The notes under the pieces were generated by a model. The model was not told the DNA's origin and ran no database searches. It worked only from the letters and a program-made list of their open reading frames with translations. 64,000 nt of DNA from Altibacter lentus. GTDB taxonomy: Bacteria; Bacteroidota; Bacteroidia; Flavobacteriales; Flavobacteriaceae. Shown here in pieces: positions 35,035-42,304 of the stretch (its first letter is position 1; each line of letters begins with the position of its first letter). A program made the position numbers and the translations under genes. The stretch is from contig NZ_KN050846.1 of the NCBI RefSeq assembly GCF_000746845.1, forward strand, positions 2,062,963 through 2,126,962. Direction: 5' to 3'.

Positions 35035-37134
35035 TTATTTTAAAAATTGATAGGCTGCCAGTGCCACCACATAGGCTATGCTGCTCATAACCACCAACTG
35101 CCACAACGGCCATTTCCAACTATTGGTCTCTCTTTTAACTACTGCCAGCGTACTCATACATTGCATGGCAAAGGCATAGAACAGCAATAGCGAAACACCA
35201 CTCGCAAAATTGAACAACGGAGTACCCAGTACCGGGTTCACTTCTGCTGCCATACGATTCTTTATGGTCTCTTCCTCCTCGCTTCCCACACTGTAGATGG
35301 TTGCAAGGGTTCCCACAAATACTTCCCTTGCGGCAAAAGAACTTACTATGGCAATCCCGATCTTCCAGTCGTACCCAAGGGGGCGTACGGCCGGTTCTAT
35401 TCCTTTTCCAAGGATCCCAATGTAGGAATGCTCCAACTTATAGGAAGCAATGTGTGTTTCGATCTCTTCTTCGGAAGGATTCGTGCCTTCCAGTTGCTGT
35501 GTCACAATGGCTTCAGCATTATTGAAATCACCCGGGCCATAGGAGGCGAGTACCCATAGGATCACAGAGATAGCTAGAATGATCTTTCCGGCTCCCAATA
35601 CAAACGATTTTGTCTTTTCAACCACAGTAATGGCTACATTCTTGAACATAGGCAATTTGTAGTTGGGCATCTCCACGACAAAGAAGGTCTTACTGCGGAT
35701 CTTTAGGATACGATCCAACAAATAGGCCGAAAAGATCGCGGAAGCAAAGCCTAATAGATATAAAAACATTAAGGTGAGTCCTTGAAGGCTGAAAATACCG
35801 AGGACGCGTTGATCGGGAATAACGAGCGCAATGATAATGAGATAGACCGGCAAACGGGCAGAGCAAGTGGTAAAAGGTGTTACTAAAATGGTAATGAGAC
35901 GCTCCTTCCAGTTCTCAATATTTCGAGTGGCCATGATGGCAGGAATGGCACAGGCTGTTCCGGAGACCAGGGGCACTACGCTCTTTCCACTTAAACCAAA
36001 GCGTCGCATGACCCGGTCCATAAGGAAGACCACCCGACTCATGTACCCGCTTTCTTCCAGGATAGAAATAAACAGAAAAAGAAAGGCGATCTGCGGAATA
36101 AAGATCACGATACCTCCCAGACCGGGAATGATACCTTCGGCAATGAGACTGGTAAAATCTCCCGCAGGAAGCGAATTTTTGGTCCATTCGCTAAAACGCG
36201 CAAAAGAACTGTCAATAAAGTCCATAGGATAGCTGCTCCAATCGAAGATGGCTTGAAAGATAAGCAGTAAGATTCCGAAGAAAATAACATACCCCCAGAC
36301 TTTATGGGTAAGAATGCGGTCCAATCTGCTTCTAAGGTCCTTAGCGTTGGCAGTATCTACCGTAAGGGTTTCCTTAAGAGCGTTATTTATAAATTGATAA
36401 CGGGCAATGGTCTCTTTTTGCTGAAGCCGTTTCAAATTGCTCTTCGATTCGGTTTGAAAAGTGGCCACACCCTGCATTTCCTGTCGGTCTAATTTTCCAA
36501 AGTTCACATCTTGTGTTATGACCAGCCAGAGTTTGTACAGGTCTTGCTTCGGAAAAGCTTTTCGCAATCGGTCAAAATATTCGGGAGCAATGGACGATGC
36601 ATTCACACAGGGAGCGGTAGATAGGTGACCGTAATTGGTGATAAGGTCCTTGAGATTCTCGAAACCTAGATTCTTACGTGAACTAATAAGTGCGATCTTG
36701 GTTTCAAGAGTTGCTTCCAGGCGTTCTATATCTAAGGTGATCGCTTTCCGTTTCATCCTGTCGCTCATGTTGATGGCAAGGATGGTTGGAATTCCAAGGT
36801 CTTTAATTTGAGTAAAAAGGAGTAAATTCCGTTTTAGGTTTTCGATCTCTGCCACTACAATGGCCACATCGGGGAAATCCTTATCGTTCTTATTGAGCAG
36901 AAGTTCGATAACGACGTTCTCATCCAAAGAGGAAGCATTGAGACTGTAGGTGCCGGGCAAATCGAGGATATGAGCCTTTAGGCCACGATCCAATTTACAA
37001 ACCCCTTGCTTTTTTTCTACCGTGATCCCGGGATAGTTCCCCACTTTTTGATTGAGACCCGTAAGTCTGTTGAACACAGAGGTCTTTCCCGTATTCGGAT
37101 TTCCAATAAGAGCAACATTTATTTGTCGGGCCAT
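35035..37134 (-). CDS. feoB: Ferrous iron transporter FeoB
   Basis: 699 residues. The N-terminal G domain has G1 GNPNTGKTS (about 10-18), G3 DLPGTYSL and G4 NMSD; a helical GDI-like region follows to about residue 260. The rest holds two Gate domains and a nucleoside-recognition-like core with 8-10 membrane helices, including VPLVSGTACAIPAIMATR. It imports Fe2+ across the inner membrane. Its start overlaps the feoA stop by one base. Confidence 0.96.
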   Translation of the reverse strand: MARQINVALIGNPNTGKTSVFNRLTGLNQKVGNYPGITVEKKQGVCKLDRGLKAHILDLPGTYSLNASSLDENVVIELLLNKNDKDFPDVAIVVAEIENLKRNLLLFTQIKDLGIPTILAINMSDRMKRKAITLDIERLEATLETKIALISSRKNLGFENLKDLITNYGHLSTAPCVNASSIAPEYFDRLRKAFPKQDLYKLWLVITQDVNFGKLDRQEMQGVATFQTESKSNLKRLQQKETIARYQFINNALKETLTVDTANAKDLRSRLDRILTHKVWGYVIFFGILLLIFQAIFDWSSYPMDFIDSSFARFSEWTKNSLPAGDFTSLIAEGIIPGLGGIVIFIPQIAFLFLFISILEESGYMSRVVFLMDRVMRRFGLSGKSVVPLVSGTACAIPAIMATRNIENWKERLITILVTPFTTCSARLPVYLIIIALVIPDQRVLGIFSLQGLTLMFLYLLGFASAIFSAYLLDRILKIRSKTFFVVEMPNYKLPMFKNVAITVVEKTKSFVLGAGKIILAISVILWVLASYGPGDFNNAEAIVTQQLEGTNPSEEEIETHIASYKLEHSYIGILGKGIEPAVRPLGYDWKIGIAIVSSFAAREVFVGTLATIYSVGSEEEETIKNRMAAEVNPVLGTPLFNFASGVSLLLFYAFAMQCMSTLAVVKRETNSWKWPLWQLVVMSSIAYVVALAAYQFLK

Positions 37135-37361
37135 TAAGGTATCAATTCAATTTCAATCTGTGCGGCCGTTTCTTTTCGAATGGCTAGGTGACTGCCGTTG
37201 ATGTTTAAGTACATAGGATCCTGAAAAGGAGCTGTTTGCACTAAAAACACTTCATTGCCGGGAAGACATCCCATTTCCAAGAGTTTCAATGGTACTACTT
37301 CCACCGAAAACTCTTTGATGACAGCGCGTTGACCTTTTTTCAATGAGGCGATCGTTAGCAT
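37134..37361 (-). CDS. feoA: Ferrous iron transport protein FeoA
   Basis: 75 residues, a single SH3-like domain with LLEMGCLPGNEV and AIRKETAAQIEIE, standard length. FeoA is a small cytoplasmic partner of FeoB. It is first gene of the feoA-feoB-miniprotein run. A -7 element lies at 37392 and the putative iron operator at 37366-37390 covers the expected transcription start. Confidence 0.93.
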   Translation of the reverse strand: MLTIASLKKGQRAVIKEFSVEVVPLKLLEMGCLPGNEVFLVQTAPFQDPMYLNINGSHLAIRKETAAQIEIELIP

Positions 37362-37365
37362 TAAG

Positions 37366-37390
37366 TTTATTTAGATTGATTTTAAACAAG
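37366..37390 (-). promoter_or_regulatory. Candidate iron operator before feoA, matching the AraC-leader element
   Basis: Read on the plus strand: TTTATTTAGA (37366-37375), TTGAT, TTTAAACAAG (37381-37390). It matches the AraC-leader inverted repeat at 20 of 25 bases; the right arm is partly degenerate. It lies between the -7 element and the feoA ATG, where a repressor would block transcription. Confidence 0.6.
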
Positions 37391-37391
37391 G

Positions 37392-37399
37392 CAAAAGTA
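37392..37399 (-). promoter_or_regulatory. Putative -7 element of feoAB
   Basis: TACTTTTG on the minus strand matches TAnnTTTG, about 31 bases upstream of the feoA start. No clear -33 element. Confidence 0.5.
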
Positions 37400-37443
37400 A
37401 CAGAAAAAAGGCAGTTGGAAAAACATTTTCAGTCCAAAAAAGA

Positions 37444-38109
37444 TCAATCTTCCTTCTTAAGGATTTTGATGTCTTCCAGTAGCTGTGAAATGGCTTCGGG
37501 ATTGGTTCCGTCGTAGAAGCCCCGAATGCGTTTTTTGGAGTCGATAAGTACAAAATTCTCTGTATGTATAAGGTCATCCGGGCTATACGGATTGTCTTTT
37601 GCGGCCAGATACGATTTACGCGCCAGATCATAAATTTGCTTTTTGTCGCCCGTGACCAAATTCCATTTCGCATCGTCTACTCCTTTTTCCACTGCGTACC
37701 GCTTAAGTTGCGGCACAGAATCGATCTCCGGAGTCACGGTATGGGAAAGCAATAATACTTCGGCATCATTCTGCAATTCTTTCTGGATAAGGACCATGTG
37801 ATCGGTCATAATGGGACAAATGGTCTGGCAGGTGGTAAAAAAGAAATCGGCAACGTAGATCTTATCCTTATAGTCTTCTTGCGTGATGCGCTCCCCGTTT
37901 TGATTTGTAAGGGCAAAATTTGCAATGGTGTGGTACTTTTTTACATGCTGAAGGGTACTGTCGACCAATTCGGCATTCACCTCCGAAGGTTGATATACCG
38001 GCAGGACAACCGTTGGTTTAAGGATATGATAGATGATCGTGATGATAATCGCCGAAAGCACCAGGAGAACCACCCCGAAGAATTTATATTTAGCAAAGAA
38101 CTGAAGCAT
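37444..38109 (-). CDS. SCO1/SenC/PrrC-family protein
   Basis: 221 residues from the ATG at 38109 (a TTG four codons upstream is less likely). An N-terminal membrane helix (about 8-28) anchors a thioredoxin-fold domain outside the cytoplasm. The CxxxC copper motif is TTCQTICPIM (about residue 100), and a conserved His near the end of the domain is expected in ENFVLIDS or just before it (LIHTENFVL). SCO proteins deliver copper to cytochrome c oxidase or act as thiol reductants. Confidence 0.9.
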   Translation of the reverse strand: MLQFFAKYKFFGVVLLVLSAIIITIIYHILKPTVVLPVYQPSEVNAELVDSTLQHVKKYHTIANFALTNQNGERITQEDYKDKIYVADFFFTTCQTICPIMTDHMVLIQKELQNDAEVLLLSHTVTPEIDSVPQLKRYAVEKGVDDAKWNLVTGDKKQIYDLARKSYLAAKDNPYSPDDLIHTENFVLIDSKKRIRGFYDGTNPEAISQLLEDIKILKKED

Positions 38110-38231
38110 CTTCAAACACAATTTTGTGCAAAATTACTACCTAAAATACTTTTTTGAAGGATGTAACGTATTAAAGTTTGAAACGACCTATGCCAAGCTG
38201 CCAATAATTTTTTTAACAAGGTAGAATAGAT

Positions 38232-38239
38232 TACTTTTG
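38232..38239 (+). promoter_or_regulatory. Putative -7 element of rseP
   Basis: TACTTTTG matches TAnnTTTG, 19 bases upstream of the ATG at 38259. No clear -33 TTG. Confidence 0.45.
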
Positions 38240-38258
38240 TGCCTTAATTTTTAAGACT

Positions 38259-39581
38259 ATGAGTCCATTTGTGGTGAAAGCCCTTCAGCTGTTACTAAGC
38301 TTATCTATATTAATCGTTCTGCACGAACTGGGACATTTTATTCCTGCAAAGATATTCAAGACTCGCGTTGAGAAATTCTTTCTCTTCTTTGATGTAAAAT
38401 TCGCTTTGGTCAAGAAGAAAATAGGAGAAACGGTCTACGGCATTGGATGGTTGCCACTGGGAGGGTATGTAAAGATCTCCGGAATGATCGACGAAAGTAT
38501 GGACAAGGAGCAAATGGCACAACCACCGCAGCCCTGGGAATTTCGAAGCAAGCCGGCCTGGCAGCGACTTATTATTATGCTGGGAGGTGTAACCGTTAAT
38601 ATTATTGTTGGTTTTGTGATCTACGCCAGCATTCTTTATTTCTACGGAAGAGATATTACCACCGTAGAAGACCTTCCACAAGGATTTGCGGTAGCCCAGG
38701 AGTTCAAAGAGCTAGGATTTGAGGATGGGGATAATATTTTAAAGGTAAACGGCAACGACTTTCAGAATGTTACAGATATAAACAAATACCTTTTTTTAAG
38801 AGATGTCTCTTCAGTAACCGTAAAACGTACAGATGGTTCTGTTGAAACCTTGAGTATTCCCGAAGACATAGGCGAACAAATGTTCAAGAAGGGGGTCATG
38901 GTACCATTCCAGGCCATGCGTCAGGCAGTGATCGACACTGTAGACCCGGACTATCCCGCAGCAGCGGCAGGATTCTTAAAGGACGACCGTATTGTTTCGG
39001 TCAACGATACAAAGGTAGAATACTGGCACGAGTTTCAAAATGCGTTGCTCAAAGAGGCTGAGAATACATTGGTTGTTTCCAGAAATGGTGCTCTGGACAC
39101 ATTGCGTGTAACACCTAATGAAAACGGGGTCATCGGTATCAATAATTTTGGTAAAGAACTTCAAACGGGAGGCACCAAACTCACCTATGGTTTGGGAGAG
39201 AGTATCACAGGGGGAACGGTATACGGGTATAATATTTTAAAGGATTATGTGAAGCAGTTTAAATATGTATTCACAAAGGAGGGAATTACGCAAGTAGGAG
39301 GTTTTGGTGCTATTGGTAACTTGTTTCCCGGCGAATGGAGCTGGCTTGCCTTTTGGCACACCACCGCCTTAATTTCGATCATTCTGGCCTTTATGAACGT
39401 GCTGCCTATTCCGGCGCTGGACGGAGGACATGTCATGTTCCTGTTGTACGAAATGGTAAGTGGGAGAAAACCCAACGATAAGTTCATGGAGTACGCACAA
39501 ATGGTGGGCTTCTTTTTATTGATCGCACTTGTACTGTTTGCCAACGGAAATGATATTTACCGCGCCATCTTTGGAGGGTAA
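38259..39581 (+). CDS. rseP: RseP-type site-2 metalloprotease
   Basis: 440 residues. The zinc motif HELGH (His22, Glu23, His26) is in the first membrane helix and the second zinc block ALDGGH near residue 388 in the penultimate one. Two PDZ-like regions lie between (about 130-215 and 220-300). RseP cuts anti-sigma factors and signal peptide remnants within the membrane. The length and motif order are standard. Confidence 0.93.
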   Translation: MSPFVVKALQLLLSLSILIVLHELGHFIPAKIFKTRVEKFFLFFDVKFALVKKKIGETVYGIGWLPLGGYVKISGMIDESMDKEQMAQPPQPWEFRSKPAWQRLIIMLGGVTVNIIVGFVIYASILYFYGRDITTVEDLPQGFAVAQEFKELGFEDGDNILKVNGNDFQNVTDINKYLFLRDVSSVTVKRTDGSVETLSIPEDIGEQMFKKGVMVPFQAMRQAVIDTVDPDYPAAAAGFLKDDRIVSVNDTKVEYWHEFQNALLKEAENTLVVSRNGALDTLRVTPNENGVIGINNFGKELQTGGTKLTYGLGESITGGTVYGYNILKDYVKQFKYVFTKEGITQVGGFGAIGNLFPGEWSWLAFWHTTALISIILAFMNVLPIPALDGGHVMFLLYEMVSGRKPNDKFMEYAQMVGFFLLIALVLFANGNDIYRAIFGG

Positions 39582-39597
39582 AAAAATATCAAATCTT

Positions 39598-39628
39598 TTT
39601 GTAGCCCTTAGAAAATAATTTATATTTG
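39598..39628 (+). promoter_or_regulatory. Promoter of tRNA-Asn
   Basis: TTTG (39598-39601), 19-base spacer, TATATTTG (39621-39628): both consensus elements, 24 bases before the mature tRNA end. Confidence 0.75.
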
Positions 39629-39652
39629 CATCCGCTAAAGCGAAAAATACCT

Positions 39653-39726
39653 TCCTCTTTAGCTCAGTTGGTTAGAGCATCTGACTGTTAATCAGAGGGT
39701 CCTTGGTTCGAGCCCAAGAAGAGGAG
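39653..39726 (+). tRNA. tRNA-Asn (anticodon GTT)
   Basis: 74 bases. The acceptor arm pairs TCCTCTT with AAGAGGA and the discriminator is G. The D arm is GCTC-AGTTGGTTA-GAGC. The anticodon arm TCTGA-CTGTTAA-TCAGA places GTT at 39687-39689. The T arm contains GGTTCGAGCCC. CCA is not encoded. Confidence 0.96.
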
Positions 39727-39729
39727 CAT

Positions 39730-39763
39730 AATCCCAACCTTATTCAGGTTGGGATTTTTGTTT
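39730..39763 (+). terminator. Intrinsic terminator after tRNA-Asn
   Basis: AATCCCAACCT pairs with AGGTTGGGATT across a five-base loop, followed by a T-rich tract. It starts four bases after the tRNA. Confidence 0.88.
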
Positions 39764-39791
39764 TATATTCCCTGAAAATTATTTAAACACC

Positions 39792-40502
39792 TTGTCTAAA
39801 GATTCTTCAAATTCTACTTCGGTCACCAAGAGTAAAGCTCCTTTGTACATTTCCCTTGGCATTGTACTGGTATTGACAGCTTCTTATTTTTTAATACCTG
39901 AGGTGCAGCATTTTCTTAACAATGCCTGGAATGTACTTACCAGTGAGGATGAAGCACGCATAAAGGAATGGGTAGACGGTTTTGGCTGGATGGGTCCGGT
40001 AGTGCTCATATTGGCCATGATCGTACAAATGTTTCTTTTGGTGATCCCTTCCATTGCACTTATGGTGGTCTCCATCCTGGCCTATGGTCCTATATGGGGA
40101 AGCGTAATCGTTTACGCCGCTGTCTTTTCTGCTTCAACAGTAGGTTATGGGATTGGGCGTTATTTTGGGCCGATACTTGTGAGCAAATTGATAGGTCCAA
40201 AGACTGAAGACAAGATTGAAGACTTTATAGAGGATTATGGCTTCTGGGCCGTGATCGTCACTCGCTTCAACCCCTTGTTATCGAACGATGCCATTAGTTT
40301 TGTAGCGGGCATCTTAAAAATGAATTACTGGAAATTTATAGGAGCCACCATGCTGGGGATCACTCCGCTCACCATCTTCGTGGCCATCATGGGGCGAAGC
40401 ACCGACAGCTTGCAAAACGGACTTATCTGGGGATCGGCAGTAAGTGTAGTGCTCTTTGGCGGGTATGTCTGGTGGGATAAAAAGATACGAGGCAAGCGAT
40501 AA
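39792..40502 (+). CDS. TVP38/TMEM64 (VTT-domain) membrane protein
   Basis: 236 residues from a TTG start; no in-frame ATG is available before the first membrane helix, and a stop codon closes the frame upstream. The VTT domain spans about residues 70-200: GxxxGY-like ASTVGYGIGRYFG, RFNPLLSNDAISFVAGILKM and a conserved Gly-rich core. About six membrane helices. DedA/VTT proteins are linked to lipid scrambling and envelope homeostasis; the substrate here is unknown. It is separated from the tRNA by a terminator, and no obvious promoter is seen. Confidence 0.82.
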   Translation: MSKDSSNSTSVTKSKAPLYISLGIVLVLTASYFLIPEVQHFLNNAWNVLTSEDEARIKEWVDGFGWMGPVVLILAMIVQMFLLVIPSIALMVVSILAYGPIWGSVIVYAAVFSASTVGYGIGRYFGPILVSKLIGPKTEDKIEDFIEDYGFWAVIVTRFNPLLSNDAISFVAGILKMNYWKFIGATMLGITPLTIFVAIMGRSTDSLQNGLIWGSAVSVVLFGGYVWWDKKIRGKR

Positions 40503-40506
40503 CTTC

Positions 40507-41460
40507 TTACACCGACTTTACCGCTTTTAAATTCTTAAGCATCACTGCGGTCATTTCTTCCAAACTAAAGGCGTGGGACCACCCCCAATCTTTCCTTGCT
40601 TCGGAGTCGTCGATGCTTTGAGGCCAGGAATCGGCGATCGCCTGTCTGAAATCTGGTTCGTAGGAGATCTTGAAATCGGGAATATGTTTGCGGATGCTCG
40701 CAGCGATCTCTTCAGGATTAAAACTGAAAGCAGCCAAATTATAAGCACTGCGAATCTTTATCGATTCGGCAGGAGCTTCCATGATCCCAACCGTTGCTTT
40801 AATGGCATCCTCCATATACATCATGGGCAGCGTGGTGTCTTCTTTTAAAAAACACACATAATTCTTATGTTTTAGTGCTTTGTGGTAGATATCCACGGCA
40901 TAATCTGTCGTGCCACCGCCCGGAGGTGCCGTATAGCTAATTAGCCCGGGATAGCGAATACTGCGCACGTCTACCCCAAAGCGTTTGTGGTAATACTCAC
41001 ACCATCGCTCGCCCGTTTGTTTGCTTATCCCGTACACCGTGGAAGGCTCCATAACCGTGCGTTGTGGCGTATCGGTCTTTGGCGTAGTTGGACCAAAAAC
41101 GGCAATGCTGGAAGGCCAGAAAATCTTTTCTATCTTTTTGTCACGTGCTAAATTAAGAACATTAAAAAGGGAGTTCATATTGAGGTTCCAGGCCTTCATA
41201 GGAAACTTCTCGGCTGTGGCAGAGAGCATGGCAGCCATTAGGTACACCTCTGTGATCTCATGGCGCATTACCACATCCTGTACGGCATCATAATCCATAG
41301 CATCCAGGATCTCAAAAGGACCATCGGCAAGCATGGCGGCATCTCCTTCTACAATGTCGCTGGCAATCACTTTATGGTTGCCGTAACGTTGTCTAAGAGA
41401 TACGGTAAGTTCTGTTCCAATTTGTCCTGAAGCGCCAATGATCAAAATTCTCTTTTTCAT
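40507..41460 (-). CDS. tdh: L-threonine 3-dehydrogenase, short-chain (SDR/epimerase-like) type
   Basis: 317 residues from the ATG at 41460. The N-terminal GASGQIG (about 9-15) binds NAD. The catalytic pair is Tyr143 and Lys147 in YGISK, with Ser117/118 in WPSSIAVFG. YPGLISYTAPPGGGTTDYAV near residue 170 is the hallmark of bacterial SDR-type threonine dehydrogenases. It oxidises threonine to 2-amino-3-ketobutyrate, which Kbl would cleave; kbl is not in the window. It ends four bases from the convergent VTT gene. Confidence 0.88.
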   Translation of the reverse strand: MKKRILIIGASGQIGTELTVSLRQRYGNHKVIASDIVEGDAAMLADGPFEILDAMDYDAVQDVVMRHEITEVYLMAAMLSATAEKFPMKAWNLNMNSLFNVLNLARDKKIEKIFWPSSIAVFGPTTPKTDTPQRTVMEPSTVYGISKQTGERWCEYYHKRFGVDVRSIRYPGLISYTAPPGGGTTDYAVDIYHKALKHKNYVCFLKEDTTLPMMYMEDAIKATVGIMEAPAESIKIRSAYNLAAFSFNPEEIAASIRKHIPDFKISYEPDFRQAIADSWPQSIDDSEARKDWGWSHAFSLEEMTAVMLKNLKAVKSV

Positions 41461-41526
41461 GCTGAAATGTGATTTAAGCCGATAAATATAGGCATATTCC
41501 GAAGGTTTTCTTTTCAAAAAATAACT

Positions 41527-41555
41527 TTTGATTGCCAAAAGAACTGCTATATTTG
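41527..41555 (+). promoter_or_regulatory. Promoter of the lipoprotein gene 41576-42172
   Basis: TTTG (41527-41530), 17-base spacer, TATATTTG (41548-41555): both consensus elements, 20 bases before the ATG at 41576. Confidence 0.7.
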
Positions 41556-41575
41556 TGCTCCTTTACCAAATGATA

Positions 41576-42172
41576 ATGAAGCGTTTCCCCATTTTTCTAA
41601 GGTTATTTATCTTAAGTGCGTTGCTTTTTACTGCATGTAATTCTGCTTCGGAAGGGGAAGAAATGACAGAAAATCCGGTTCAGAATGCAACACGGTCGTA
41701 TGGGATAGAGAATTTTAACTTTCCGGTCTTAACCGATAAGGCACGATCCATTACCATGCAATGGCCTGCATTTGAAGATTTCGAATACGATGTAAAGGCC
41801 ATCAACGGGGCAAATCTGGAAAAGCTACGAGGGGCCAGTGAGCAGCTGGTGATCTTTTCAGACTCACTTTCAAAGACCATCCCCGATACATTGAACACGA
41901 ACGGTATTCTCGCGCGGTTGACGGTTGTTCGTACCCGTGCTAAAATGCTGGACCAGGTGTTTCATAGGACCATCGTGGATTCTACTCAGGCGGCCCGTGC
42001 CATTCGTGAAATGAACACCTCGGTGCGTAATCTCATCCTTCAGATCAACGAAAAATTTCAAAAGGACGCCATCGATCTGCAACGAAAAGAGAATGAGGAG
42101 CAGGAACTAAAGAAACAACAACGCTTTTTAGACTCGGTCTATCAGGCAGAACTTCGAGATAAAAATCAGTAA
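41576..42172 (+). CDS. Lipoprotein of unknown function with helical C-terminus
   Basis: 198 residues from the ATG at 41576; an ATG two codons earlier is also possible. The lipobox is LLFTAC (about residue 20). The mature protein is almost all helical: residues about 75-198 are long charged helices, the last 40 rich in Glu, Lys and Gln and probably coiled coil. No known domain is recognised. The promoter at 41527 serves it. Confidence 0.75.
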   Translation: MKRFPIFLRLFILSALLFTACNSASEGEEMTENPVQNATRSYGIENFNFPVLTDKARSITMQWPAFEDFEYDVKAINGANLEKLRGASEQLVIFSDSLSKTIPDTLNTNGILARLTVVRTRAKMLDQVFHRTIVDSTQAARAIREMNTSVRNLILQINEKFQKDAIDLQRKENEEQELKKQQRFLDSVYQAELRDKNQ

Positions 42173-42200
42173 AGCTGTAACAAACGGACCAAAAAAATGA

Positions 42201-42231
42201 CATATCCTTCAACGGATTTTTGAAGGATATG
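42201..42231. repeat. Perfect 12-bp inverted repeat between two lipoprotein genes
   Basis: CATATCCTTCAA (42201-42212), seven-base loop, TTGAAGGATATG (42220-42231). No T-run follows on the plus strand, but seven A precede it, so the better terminator orientation is minus. It may be a factor-independent end for the 41576 gene or an mRNA-stabilising hairpin. Confidence 0.6.
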
Positions 42232-42304
42232 CTTTCAGAAAAAAGTATCACAATTTTATAAGTACCCAATAACAGGTATGACCACTAATAAATATCTACA
42301 ACTA

